Of a stretch of DNA of 64,000 bases, positions 24,189-35,750 are shown in pieces. Position 1 is the first letter of the stretch; each line of letters begins with the position of its first letter. The position numbers and the translations under genes are program-made. The DNA comes from Kingdonia uniflora (Eukaryota > Streptophyta > Magnoliopsida > Ranunculales > Circaeasteraceae): positions 1 to 64,000 of the forward strand of contig JACGCM010002394.1 in assembly GCA_014058105.1 (NCBI GenBank), in the 5' to 3' direction. The notes beneath the pieces are model-generated. The model searched no databases. It saw only the letters and a list, made by a program, of their open reading frames with translations, and was not told where the DNA came from.

Positions 24189-27123
24189 ATGCCTATTTCT
24201 ATGAATTGTAGGTCGAGTATGCGTACTGAGAATTTAAGTCTTAGGAGTAAGTTTGTAGTTTCAACGAGCTTGGAAGAAACATCGTCGTCTGGTAGAGAGG
24301 GCAATTGTGATAACATGAAGGAGGTTGTAGATAGTAGGGAGGTATTAATAGCTGTGGTAGAAAATGTACATATTCAGGTCGATCGTAGAGTAGTGGAGGC
24401 CGCTGGAAGGGAGGCAAGGTATGATGAGGTAGAGTTTTGCATATATCCGAAGGGGGTAGATGTTGGAAAAGAGTTTCTGAGATACAAAAAAAAAATTGAA
24501 AGGGACGTTTGGGGGGGGGGAAATGTGTTACGAAGTTCCTGACCTTGAACTCTTTAGGTTAGATAAGGGAATTCATAACGATGTGATGATAGTGTACTAT
24601 AACGGATCTGTTGAGTTAGGCCCGGATGATGGTTTCTTATGCTATACTAGCCAGTTATCATATGGCCTTAGAGTACCTTTGACCTACTTCTAAAAAGGGG
24701 CCATGAATATGTTACATTGTTGCCCAGTGCAGTTGAATGGGAATGCATATAATATGATAAGGGTTTATGAGACTTTGAATGAAAGGTGGAGAGTGAGTGG
24801 TGTTGCTAAGCAGTTTGTCGTTGTTGATGTTATGCAATATTATAAGATGAAGTATCTGAAAGTTAGTAAGAGTTGTTACCTGTATAGTGATTCATCGAGA
24901 CCGAAGTTTTTTGATTTCGATTCTTCTGGTCAACCATGGAACGACCATCTTGTGTTGGTTAAGGGAAACTGTATGCAGGTCCCAAATGAATTAGCGCTCG
25001 GGCTGGAATTTAAGTATTTTAATCCGAGTAAGTATCTCTTGTTATCTTGAGTAAATGTCTTGACATATTCGGGCACCTCATCATTTCTTATATTTTTGTT
25101 TTTAAGTCCTCAAGCAGTTGCTACTCCTGACAACTCGAGCTTGTTTGATCGTGTATCTCGTGAACAAAATGAGCTGAAAAAATTTCTTAGTGATTTGAAT
25201 ATCTGGAGGGACAAAAGGGTAAACTCAGTGATTCCCAAAGTCCAACGTGCTAACCAGAGACAAGTTATGGTCGGTCGAGGGGATAATCTCAACAAAAAGG
25301 GTTCTTTAGGGAATATTGGTGATTTCAACCTCCCTCATTTGTACCTGATTTTGCGGATACCCCACCTCCTGAGTCTTCAAGTAGTAGTCAAAAATTCCAT
25401 ATGTTGAAAAGTCAATCCAAGAGCTTCCACGGTTCAGGCCAAAGTGGTTCCACTGGTATCTGAAGGGGTCACTTTGCTAGTTCGGGACAACACCGAAGTT
25501 GGGGTTCTGAAAAAATGAAAGGTCGGTGATATGGATACCTAGGATAAAGACGACTCCGCGTTGGCTATGTGGAAAAACCATGAGCTCGAAGGAAGTAACC
25601 AGACTCGATCTGACGTGGTAGTGAAGCTTAGGACAGTGGGGAATCGTTGCTTTCGACTTGTTGAGAATGACCCAGAAAAGCTCGAGGAAATTTTCCAAGA
25701 ACAGGTTATACAGGTAAATTTTCATTGCGACCTGCTTCTGTGGTTTGATATTGCTTAGTATAACTATTCCTGAGCTAAATAGTGCTTTGCAACTATCTAT
25801 GTTGGTGAAGGGTTCATCTCAATTTCTCCTGAAGAAGAACAAAGAACATTTGGAGCTCTCCTGCAAGGTCGAGGCTCAAATGGAAGATAATGTGCAGTTA
25901 AAAGCTCAATTGAGTGGATTGACTGCTGAGTTTTTGAGAGAGAAAGAGAGAGTTGTGGAGGAGGCTATATCGTCTGTTAGGCTAGAGCTCTAGACTCAGT
26001 TATCGGAACGTCAAAAAATTATGGAGAAGGCGGTGGAGACGATTAAGGTTGGGCGAAATAACCTGATCTAGTCGTATCATTTCTTCAAAATTTCTGAAAA
26101 CTGAAAAACGATATTACTCTTGGGCTCGCTGGTAAGTATGAAGACATCATCTTTCCTTCTGAGGTCAAGGATTAACATGTCGAGGAGGATCGACCAGATG
26201 GTGATTCTTCCACTGTGGATGTGGTGAATGTTCCCCCTTCTAAAAGTCACCCCAAAAGGTAGAGCCTAACAAAGGCTACTAGGCTTATCTTTTATTTTAT
26301 TTGTTACCAACTTGATCAATGGGGATTTCCTATTTTAATTTTTGATCTGTCATAGGAATGTGAATGTCTATGTGGGGAAACTGCAGGTTGTTGATAGACA
26401 CAATTGATTTTGTTAGGTGAATATTAATTATGAATAATATAAATTAGTAATCTGTGTGGGACGTAGAGAGGTTGAGGAAAAATGTTAATGATCTGCAAAG
26501 AGCGTTGACTAGGGCTAAGAGCTTTGTGAGTCGCACTCAGCAGGTAATAAATCGAACTAAATATAAGAGAAGGCACTATAAATCTGTATCGGAGAAGAAT
26601 TTTAGAGAATTGTATGAGCTTCAAGGTAGATATGCTAAGATAAAAATAGAGAGAGATGAGTCCATGAGGAAGGAGGATAATAGGTTTAATTTATAAAGAA
26701 AAATCTTTAAAGATGCACCTTTTACAAATAAGGGTGAAAAGGCTAAGTATCAAAAAGCGTTGTTCTCCTTTATACTGTATTTTGAGGTCAAAATGGATAG
26801 TGAATGAGGTTTAAAGGACGCTTACATACACATTTTAAAAGAGAGAGGTGTGATACCAGATCAGGCTAGGGTTCAATATATATTTGGTACAAGAAGCAAG
26901 AAATCGTCATAGTCCAAACAATGTTCAGCTCGAGCTGGTGTATCTATTATATATAGGACTTCATGATATGGGGTTGTGTAGGTTTCTAAACCGACGTCTT
27001 CGGTCTTATGTAGGGATAGAGGGCGATGATGATCTTGTTTTTTAAAATAAATAAAGAGCAGAAGAGTATAAGAGCCAACTTAGAGAGTGAGTTGAAAAAG
27101 TTGCAAGAAACTTTAAATCATTG
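24189..27123 (+). pseudogene. Tat antisense gene (aORF), 'putative gypsy type transposon' domain plus coiled coil, left part
   Basis: Successive frames describe one decayed protein: MRTENLSLRSKFVVSTSLEE (24213-), FCIYPKG, YEVPDLELFRLDKGI, then YTSQLSYGLRVPLTYF (about 24643-24690) and NMLHCCPVQLNGNAYNMIRV, the pattern of the plant putative gypsy-type transposon domain. LFDRVSREQNELKKFL, KVEAQMEDNVQLKAQLSGL, ERLRKNVNDLQRALTRAKSF and the run up to 27123 are long heptad-type coiled coils. A run of nine G at 24512 causes a frame change and several stops occur. The gene is antisense to gag-pol of its host element, as in Grande/Tat elements. It is cut at 27123 by the plus-strand composite and resumes at 48012. 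Confidence 0.65.
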
Positions 27124-27598
27124 TGTAGTAGCATATTTCTCAGATTCGACAAGGATAAGCCAGCATAACATAGTCGAAGATAGTCCAACATTCGAGAAGA
27201 TGCCACGTCTACAACCATATGTCCTCGACCTACTAAAAATAGCCGTTGTGCTTGGTCAAGAAAGAGCCGTTAGAGATCCGCGAAGTTCGCCCATTCCCCT
27301 GGAAATAGGAAACTATTTTTCATTTTTTGTAAACTGCATGTATTTATAAATGCAGGCAGAGAATAGATTATTCAGATCCACAAATTTACTATTCATCCTT
27401 CCTTTCTGTACGATCAACCTCAAAATTGTAATAACTAGTAAGCAATTGGATTTTACATCAAAATCTTCTTCGAGGTTGTGGCTTTTCTCAGCCTTTATTG
27501 AGCTTCCATGCAAAATCTTATTCATTTAAGCTTATTATTGCATCATCCATACTAAAAGTATTGGCGATGATTATCCTTCCAGAAATTACGCCATTACA
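27124..27598 (+). mobile_element. LTR A (5' LTR of plus-strand Tat composite)
   Basis: 475 bp, TGTAGTAGCATATTTC...CGCCATTACA, followed by ATTGGCGATGTCGG as primer-binding region. Shares almost all sequence words with LTR C (47528-48006), and is more distant from LTR B. Confidence 0.85.
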
Positions 27599-27660
27599 AT
27601 TGGCGATGTCGGTAGGAATACCGCACTGCTCTTTATCCCCTCTGATCTAAAAACAATCTG

Positions 27661-29430
27661 ATGACAAACATGAATTTTCAAAGCCATTCTAGTACGTTGA
27701 GGAATCATGAAATCAACCCAATACCTAAAACATTCGATCTACATAGTGCAGTGATCGAACTACAGAGACAAATGGAATCTAAACGAATCCGGAGGTTGGA
27801 AGATCAACGCATTCACGCCCACGCTCTTCAAGTCGAAAGAGATGAAAGGAGGAAGGCCTTGGACCAACAAAGTTGGGGCACATCAGAAAGAAATAGAAAA
27901 TTTACGATGAACTCAGGATTGGCTTACTGGCCGACAAACGTCGCCACCTCAGGCCTGAAGTGATCATCGCTCCAGGGCAACCCAAAGAGAGAATCATCCA
28001 AGAGAAGAACGAGTACGAAATTCTTAATCCAGATCCAAAAATCCAGATAGGGTTTCTCAATATTTTGGACTTACATCTTTAGCATCGACAACACTAGGAA
28101 GTCGACTCATATGTCATCAGACTCCACCACCACCAGAAAGACGACCAATCGGAGACTGATTGGGACCTGAAGGACAGGGAAACTTTGATCTACAGGTTAC
28201 AGCCATACCAATTCCTCCACCACAATTCATCACCTTGGATGACCTAAACAATAGGATGTAAGCCATAAACTCTGACATCCCAGGTCAAAGATCTGCTCTC
28301 AATAGAATCTAGACAAATCCCATCTCTTTTCATCTCAAATTTATGCCCATTCCAGATAATTTCCACATGCCAAAATTTACTCAGTATGCAAGCCTTACTG
28401 ACCTTCTCACCCACGTCCGACACTTTAAAGCTGCGGTTGGATTATACTCCAAACTCGGCCACATGCTATGCAGATTATTCAACATGAGCCTGAAAGAAGA
28501 GCCATTAGATGGTTCCATACTATCCCCGAAGGCTCCATCACCACATTCAGCCAGTTACTTCATCTCTTTAAGTCAAATTATGTTCATGCTAAGGAGTAAA
28601 GATAACTATAAATTCTTTGTTCTTCTTCGACCAAGGCGCAAAAGAAACACTAGCAAGTTTTTACAAGCGCTTCTTGCAGGAAATACGATAAATTAGGAAC
28701 TTGAATCCCAAAATTATCATTTTTGCATTCACCTCGGCCCTGCATATCGACTCCAAAGTTCGAGAAGAGCTTACTCTGTACAAGCTCAGAACGGTGACAG
28801 AGATGTTCGATGTTGTTAATAACAACATCGAATTAGAGCGATCTAAAAAGGATAAGATGAAAAACTCCTCTGTCATCCAATCTCGTAAAACATTTTCATC
28901 TCCACCCAAAAAATCAACCATTACCAAAGCACCCAAGCAACGCGGAAGAAACACCGACGACCCTTGAAGAAGAGATAGAAGTCCAGACAGGCCCATCCCA
29001 GTTCTACCTCTAATGACAATAACTCTCTCCGCTATCTTACCAACGATAAAGGGAGATAAGTTCTATCGGGCAGTGCAAGCAATTCCTGATATACCTAACA
29101 AATCTTTATGTCAGTATCACAATGTGCATAACCACGAAACTGACAACTGCTACTCTCTCATTAAAATTTTCGATCTCATTTTATTAGCTGGAAAACTTCA
29201 TAATTACGTAGTCGACTTTCAAAAGCTCCTCGATGATGAAGCAAAAAACAAAGACGTTGAACAAGAGCAAGTCCAAGGGCAAGCCCGCCATCTTTACATG
29301 ATCGAAATTGAGAAAGGGAAGAAAAAAAAACAAGATAACCGAATTAGGTTACAAAATGTCATCCTCAGACAAATCCGTAAAACTTCTCCCCAGCTCAAGA
29401 AAATCAAAGCGTTTATGCCATATTACCTTA
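27661..29430 (+). pseudogene. Tat gag (copy A), frameshifted
   Basis: Starts MTNMNFQSHSSTLRNHEINP at 27661, with a charged helix RIRRLEDQRIHAHALQVERD. Later frames give the capsid-like part (IPDNFHMPKFTQYASLTDLL from 28349, FNMSLKEEP, FYKRFLQ-like words) and the Tat zinc-finger-like motif CQYHNVHNHETDNC near 29110. It aligns by eye with copy B (36307-37901) throughout. Stops and frame changes near 27960, 28317 and 28965 make it non-functional. Gag packages element RNA in virus-like particles. Confidence 0.75.
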
Positions 29431-29595
29431 GAGGACTGTGATACCAGGCATGCCAAGTACCCTCATGATGACCCTCTAGTCATTATGCTTAAAGTAGGAC
29501 ATGACTACCTACATACGCTTTTCGTCGATACAGAAAGTGCCACAGATGTTCTGTTCAGATGGGCAATTGAGGTTCTGGGACTCAAAGACTCAGTA
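29431..29595 (+). pseudogene. Tat aspartic protease (copy A), interrupted by CACTA-like end
   Basis: LEDCDTRHAKYPHDDPLVIM, then FVDTESATDVLF and EVLGLKDSV, where homology to copy B stops exactly at the CACTA word at 29596. The active-site Asp is present, but the residue after DT is Glu, where retropepsins have Gly. Confidence 0.65.
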
Positions 29596-29940
29596 CACTA
29601 TATGAAAAAGGCTTATTAGCTACGGATATAATTGTTGCTATTGCCTGATTAACGACTTATATTCTGTCGCTAACAACTGTCGCCAAAAATAGAGTCGCTA
29701 TTGTTACCGACAGTTATAAATGCCGTATTTTGGTGACATATAAATATGTCGATATTTATAAAAAATACGACAATTATATGTGTTGCTCTTTATGTTGTTT
29801 CAATGAGATAAAGGTCGTTTAGTTTAAACATAAATGACAAAAAAAAAATGTCACGTTTTATGAATAAAAGCGACTATAATATATGTTTATTTTTCTGTCG
29901 TGAATTTAAAAAAAAACAATATATAAATATAAATATAAAA

Positions 29941-29980
<40 letters not shown>
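29941..29980. repeat. AT/GT microsatellite
   Basis: (AT)6 then (GT)14 within the CACTA-like segment. Confidence 0.9.
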
Positions 29981-31847
29981 TGTTGTTCGAGAAATCTAGC
30001 AATTGTATGTGTTATTTTTTCAGTCATTATATGAGAAATAGACATTTAGAATTAAACATACACGACTTACAGATATGTCATTTTTGAGAACAAATACCAT
30101 ATTTTTTAATTGAATGGAATACCATATTTTTCCTTTCACCTAGACAATGATCTTACCAAAATATACTTGAATATTAAACCTAATTATTCCAAAATAAGCT
30201 ATATTATTAAAAATCTCTAAAAATTTGTTTCGAAATAGCTTTCAATTCTGCATAAAAGAAATAACATACATTATTTAAATAAACACGGTACAACTTTTAT
30301 CCCAAACTATGATCTCACCAACGGGAACATCCTCAAGGGGTCCATTTTATGTTACATGAACGATCTCATCTATTAATATATTATAAAAATCACGCAAAGC
30401 TCTTCCACCTTGCTGAAGAGTTCCATAAGTAATTGTAGCACTATACCAGTCTAATAGCTCACATGACCTTGCTGGAACTGGCATGGATGGACGATATGCG
30501 TCAGAAAAATGGTGAACATCCACTCTACATATAATGAAAATTGCATATAAGCATTCAAATATAATAATATGATAATTTATGATAAGCAATCATAGCATAA
30601 ATAATATATAAGTCAATACCCGAGATGATGTTTCGATGCCAGAAGTACGACGCTTTTGTGACTCACGAGGAGAATCTCAAAATTTGAATAATGTGAACCT
30701 CTCTTCAAATTGCTTTTGCATATTGGCCTCAAAAACCAGTTGTTCCAGAGACTTTAATTGAGATTGTAAATTTGTGTTCGTCGCCTTTTCCTTTGCAAGC
30801 TTCATTATGAAAGGTAGTGTACTCACCAATTTGGCACTGGACATATCGCCAAAACCCCTTATATAACCGCTTTTATCTTTTCCAAACACCTGTACATCAA
30901 AGAACGACTCAATTACAAAAATACCATTTCAGTAAATAAATATTGGAGAAATTATAATAAAGCAAAACTTAAAGCTGCAGTAAGTCAATAGTGTTTGAAC
31001 TCAATTAGACAAATAACATATGGATACCTGTATGTTACATCTTCTCCGCAAGTATGGAAAGGAAAGAGAGAATATCTAATCAGGATAAGCATGCAAAAAA
31101 AATATCTCAACGGTATCAAAATGTATTAAAATGCAATTTCTCCAACTAAAATGAATTCAGAAGAAAATGAAATTTAAAATGCAGAAAACATTAATGTATG
31201 CTTCCGTGGATATTCTTTTTTGTAGACATGCTTGAGCAAATAATTAAAAGGGATCAAAAATAGATTCAAGAAAACTACACATGAGATTACCCTTCAGGTA
31301 GTGACAAAAGACACCCATTTTGAGCAACTTACAATAACTATAAGCAACTACTTGCATTATTATGATACAACATAACATATGTTTAGATACTGAGCAGCCC
31401 TATCACAAAATAGACATCAGACGAAAGGATCTTAGTTACTATGTATCAAAATTAACCCAAAAGGATACATTAATGTTTATGTTATTAGTATATATATTTT
31501 CCACAGATGTTGGAATCACTATATGAAATGAATAATAAAATATTGTGACTACAATTATGTGCCCATTTACGTTCACAATTTAAAGTATAACTAACCACTT
31601 TGGCTAAATATCTCCTGACATAAGAAAATCTATCTAGAGTTACCTATACAATTACTCACGAAAAGATAAAAACTCGGGTCAACACATAGGCCTAAGTACG
31701 TAAAAGCCTTTTAAGATCTACCAATACGGGGGGCTACCCACCCAATCCCCCTTGCTCCTCTCCCTAACATAATTGAAAACGTGAGGAGGCCCCTTGCTAC
31801 TACTGAATTTGTGCCTGGAAATCTAACCAAAGATAAGAGATGAGACG

Positions 31848-32324
31848 ATGTTGGGAGTCGAGAACTTATACCTCAATTCAGATTTCACATTAAAGTATAT
31901 GGGCAGCGAGGACAACGAAGATGAAGTAGAAAATTTGTGCTCCAATTTAAATGGCGCTGATGAAGTTTATTTGCCATATTATACCTGTGGTTGTCTAACT
32001 TTATATTCAGGGGTTTCTTCACTTACTCCGGAGGGGGGTTGGAAGCACAATGATGATGCACAAATATATGAAGACATGGGATTCTCCATTGATCAGGTGA
32101 AGAATAGCGATGTTGTGGAAATGCTTGACACTAATTGTCATAATAAGTCTGCAAAAGATGAGGTATTAGAATTTAACATAAATTTTGATTTGCCAAAAGT
32201 TCTTACTTCTGAGAGAGTTACATTTATTCACTTGAGTTGTCAATCTTGGCAGGAATCTTGCCAACATTCCAACTCTTATGGTCTTTTATACCAAGGCCTA
32301 CCTCTACAATTGGATAGCATATAA
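31848..32324 (+). CDS. Unrecognised 158-codon ORF, possible captured gene fragment
   Basis: An open frame on the strand opposite to the CACTA protein remnants, starting MLGVENLYLNSDFTLKYMGS and rich in Asp/Glu/Asn (EDNEDEVENLCSNLNGADEV), with GGWKHNDDAQIYEDMGFSID in the middle. It lies in what should be an intron or spacer of the CACTA gene. Composition looks protein-like and unlike its AT-rich surroundings, but I do not recognise the family. Captured host exon or chance ORF are both possible. Confidence 0.35.
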   Translation: MLGVENLYLNSDFTLKYMGSEDNEDEVENLCSNLNGADEVYLPYYTCGCLTLYSGVSSLTPEGGWKHNDDAQIYEDMGFSIDQVKNSDVVEMLDTNCHNKSAKDEVLEFNINFDLPKVLTSERVTFIHLSCQSWQESCQHSNSYGLLYQGLPLQLDSI

Positions 32325-33240
32325 AATCTCTTATTATCACAACCATGCCAATGAAATCTGGAGCACATCCTTTCAATCTAATGAATGACTTCTTGGGGCT
32401 GTAAGGAAAAAATAGTCAAGCACCTGATGTGGACATTTCGTTGTTATTAGAACTAAGTGTCAAGATGTGCTATATTTTGGGGGGCACTATTCTCCGGACA
32501 ACATGTTTAGATTCTATCTCCCTAAAATTGATGAAGATCGGGGAGAAAATCCACAAGGCTCAAGTGTATCATTTCATTTGGAGATCTATGCAGTATTGAT
32601 GTTAAACCAAAGAGAATCGAGAAGAAAAATAAAATGAAAACATGTACTAAATAAATATTATTTACATTTGAAACTGTATCTTGATCAAAATTTTCATCAA
32701 CAAGGCCAGGTAGATTCTGAACGACTGTGGTAAGCACCTCCTGAAGAATATAGCAAAATGCAAGATTAAAGTAAATAGAAAAAGGAATAATCTACTCTTG
32801 TAGTTCTATTTTGTTCCGTGTTTCATTAATTTTCATTACGACGGATGTGTATAGTCAAAGTAAAGTTACTACCGCTTGTTTACGATGGAAGTTATAACTG
32901 TTAAAAACCATCATAAATGACAGTTAAAGACAATATTTTAGAAGTTGCAAATTTCCCTTTTTTGTATAATTTGTACCAACAACATTCAGAATTGACACAA
33001 GACTAACATAAACCAAAAAAATGCAAGAAAAGAATTCAAGATTATATGCAGAATAGTTAAATCTTACCATTTTTTTCTCTCATTGGCTCAGGGAAGGTTC
33101 CATTCGTTTTCATATGGCATGCCATAAATAGATGAGTTCTCTTAACTTTCTGTCCAGGGGTTTCTTTCTCCTGTGAGAGAATAATGGATTTAGTACCAGC
33201 AAATATTTTAAAAAAGGATAATCCTACAATTTTTCATAAG

Positions 33241-33243
<3 letters not shown>

Positions 33244-33273
<30 letters not shown>
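33244..33273. repeat. AT microsatellite
   Basis: (AT)n, about 30 bp. Confidence 0.9.
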
Positions 33274-33277
<4 letters not shown>

Positions 33278-34394
33278 CATACTTATTATTCAATGTTAAT
33301 TTCCAAACAAATATAATACCATTTTCTCTTTCTTTCCAGCTAGTAGTATGGGGGGTTTGCATTTTTCTCCTTGTAACTTGTCGTTAGCACGACGGTTCAT
33401 TACATTATCCATGGAATAATCATCTACAAATTCATACCAATCTTCTTCTTTAACATATTTCGGTACCTGCGCTTTTCTTTTAAAATCCGTTAAATACTTA
33501 TCGTAACTTTTCGTAAATTAGTTTTCCATTCTTTCCAAGATCTGTTCACCTTTTTATCAATTACCTTCTTGTGTACTTCATGATCCAACTCAAAAGTCAG
33601 TTGTGCAACTTTAAACAGTTAGATGCATATGAATTACTAGAAAATACATTTTGATTATGGTTATTGATACTTACGCAAACATCATCCCATACCATCTATT
33701 TAACATCTTTACCTACAAGACGCCAGTCTCGAATGATAGGGAAAATGTGTGTCAAAGTATTTGTCAGAAATTGGAGGTTTTATCATCCATTCCTTGGTTG
33801 GAATTTCAAGGATAGACGAAGACATCTTGAACGAATGAATTGTGAAGATTCTTTAAAGATATAGCTACAGAAAGTAAAAAAAATATTAAACTCAGTGATT
33901 ATATTTGATCAATAAGAAAAACTTAAGTAAATGTCCAATCCAACCTTGTAATATGTGTCAAACCTAGTTTGGAGAACAGTTTAATAAACATAATAACTAC
34001 ATTAACACCTTATTTGCAATACTTGTTTTTTGCCTCTAGACACCATTTTAGATGCCACTTTGGTTACATCTCATTCTCAACAATCAAAGTTATAAATCTT
34101 GAGTGATATCAAATCCGATATATAAGTGTAAAAAATTAAGCAAAGGACTAACTGATCCATAAAAGAAAATCAAACCTGTTATCATGGATGATCATCAGCT
34201 ATAATTGCAATGGAATGCTGAATCTTCGTTTGAACTTCCAAATATATAACAAGCTTGCAATATTTTACTAACTGAGTTATAAAATTTTCTACCAAATGAC
34301 CCTCCCCCCTCTCAACAGAACTAGGTAAGACACCATATAGGCCACCAATTAACTTATAATCTACTCGGTCTTGCATTTTGATCCACTGTGAAAC

Positions 34395-34850
34395 CCTTGA
34401 AATTCTATCCCACCCCGATGTGCTTCTACAACTTCCAGAATCTCGTCTTGATACTTGATCACAAACTTATTTTAAAATCTCTTCTTATCTTGCATTAGTT
34501 CTGAAGGTATATTTATCAAATCTTTCTTAACCAATCTTTTTGACATGAAAATCTAAAGAACTGAGCACCTAGGAATAATACACTTTTCTAGACTACAAGT
34601 CGTAAGTCTAGGATACTTGGAAACCACAGAAGGCCTCCATTCCAAATTTGTTTCAAAGAAAGCCATCAATTTCTTGATATTTTCTACATTGTACAGAAGT
34701 ATAAGGGGATATCTCTTGAGCACGGTTACAAGTTTGTCATCTGTGTGCACAAAGGTTTTGATGAAATTACAGGATGGGATAATTTGGTTCTCCAGCTCCC
34801 TTAATAGGAGTGAAGAGTTGCTTGATATCATTTTAGCCCATTTTGAAAAA
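34395..34850 (-). pseudogene. mTERF-family gene fragment
   Basis: Minus-strand frame: LLLRELENQIIPSCNFIKTF, VHTDDKLVTVLKRYPLILLY, then MAFFETNLEWRPSVVSKYPR and SLEKCIIPRCSVL; after a TAG it continues MSKRLVKKDLINIPSELMQD, KFVIKYQDEILEV. This matches the C-terminal repeats and tail of plant organellar mTERF proteins, which act in mitochondrial or plastid gene expression. The central mTERF repeats between YNVENIKK and MAFFETN are missing, so the copy has an internal deletion as well as stops (34553 region and near 34475). It is a partial copy, probably moved by a transposon. Confidence 0.75.
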
Positions 34851-35200
34851 GGATAGGGGCAGTCCTATTAAAGCTTGTTCTGGCTACTCCAAGAAGAAAC
34901 CCATTATTGTGTTGAACCTTATTAGTATTGATGAGGGGCTTAAAATGGTACTTGATGTGGGAGAGAAAATAGTTATTGTTCAAACTAACTCTGGAGCTGC
35001 TATTAACATTGTTAAAAGCTTATGGGATCATCCTTGGGAAGCTTGAACTGCTATATTAACTATTAGAGAATCAATATTTTTTTTTGAGTTTTTTGATATC
35101 AGCCTTGTGTTTAAAGAAACTAACGAAGTTGTTACTTTTTTGGCCTGTTTACTTAAAGATTATTGTTACAAGAAAATTAAACCCACTAATTTTTCTGTGT
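34815..35200 (+). pseudogene. RNase H-like domain fragment (LINE or host RNase H-like type)
   Basis: Plus-strand reading gives SGYSKKKPIIVLN..., DEGLKMVLDVGEKIVIVQTN, INIVKSLWDHPWEA, and after a stop TIRESIFFFEFFDISLVFKE and TNEVVTFLACLLKDYCY. This order (EGL..VLDLG...V..NSGAAINIV......V.RE.NEV.DFLA) matches the plant RNase H-like domain found behind LINE reverse transcriptases and in related host ORFs. It overlaps the 3' side of the mTERF fragment on the opposite strand and is broken. Confidence 0.55.
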
Positions 35201-35373
35201 CTTTACAGGGCCTAATTAAAGATGATGCAAATGGCAAGACATATTACAAGACAATGCCGGTTTAGCTAGATCCAGGTTTACTAAGGTCAGAAAAGGGATG
35301 GGGAAGATACAGCAGATGTTGTTCATTTGTTGCATTTCTTATATGGGTGTCATAAAAGACATGAAAGATATTT

Positions 35374-35459
35374 AGAAAATAGATGGAACTCCTGTTCAAG
35401 AACTGGACGGAACTGCCTTTCTGAAAATGGATGGAACTGCTGTCCAGAAAATGGACAAC
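35374..35459 (+). repeat. 24-bp tandem repeat coding a degenerate 8-residue unit
   Basis: Three and a half units at 35374, 35398, 35422 and 35446, each with GAAAATGGATGGAACTGC-like sequence. In one frame the units read ENRWNSCS, RTGRNCLS, ENGWNCCP and ENGQ. Confidence 0.75.
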
Positions 35460-35750
35460 AGATGCATACAGTCTCAACAAAAACTTACATAAAGATGCAC
35501 ATGAAATTTTTTAAGAACCTCATAAAAAATGGGTAGAAGAAAGCAACAGACTTGCACTAGTAGATTCTGGTTAACCAGAAAATGGACAGAAAAGAAATGC
35601 AAAGGCAGTTCTCTCAAGCGCTTATCGCAGTTCAGAAAATGGATAGGGAAAACTCTGAAGATGCTGGTAGAGCTTAAAGCTAAAATAACATTACAAAAGC
35701 ATGTTCTAAAGCTCAGCAAAAGTAGAGCAGAAAGAATCGACAAAAAAACT

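Larger units (their letters stand above)
30290..33660 (-). pseudogene. CACTA accessory protein (Ptta/En/Spm, transposase-24 type), decayed
   Basis: Minus-strand blocks occur in the order of this family: an ELDHEVHKKVIDK and NRSWKEWKTNLRK-like part near 33.6-33.5 kb, QKVKRTHLFMACHMKTNGTF near 33.16-33.09 kb, then VLTTVVQNLPGLVDENFDQD (32734-), MFGKDKSGYIRGFGDMSS (30889-) with a coiled coil (SQLKSLEQLVFEANMQKQFE). A C-terminal part follows with HHFSDAYRPSMPVPARSCEL and RDFYNILIDEI (about 30530-30370). Introns are likely between the blocks. The motifs are recognisable but the ORF is broken. The main catalytic TNP2-type transposase was not seen. Confidence 0.55.
29596..34390. mobile_element. CACTA (En/Spm)-like element fragment
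   Basis: The left end CACTATATGAAAAAGGCTTA starts exactly where the protease homology stops. It is followed by GCTACGG, TCGCTAAC, GTCGCTATTG and ACCGACAG-type words like the subterminal repeats of plant CACTA elements. Minus-strand remnants of the En/Spm accessory protein (Ptta/transposase-24 type) lie at about 30.3-33.7 kb. No matching 3' end (…TATAGTG) was found, so the right side is lost or rearranged and the right limit given is approximate. Confidence 0.55.

Noticed and set aside
24189..27123. Host coiled-coil gene
   Set aside because: It lies between the LTR and pol of a Tat element, and contains the gypsy-type transposon pattern, so it belongs to the element.
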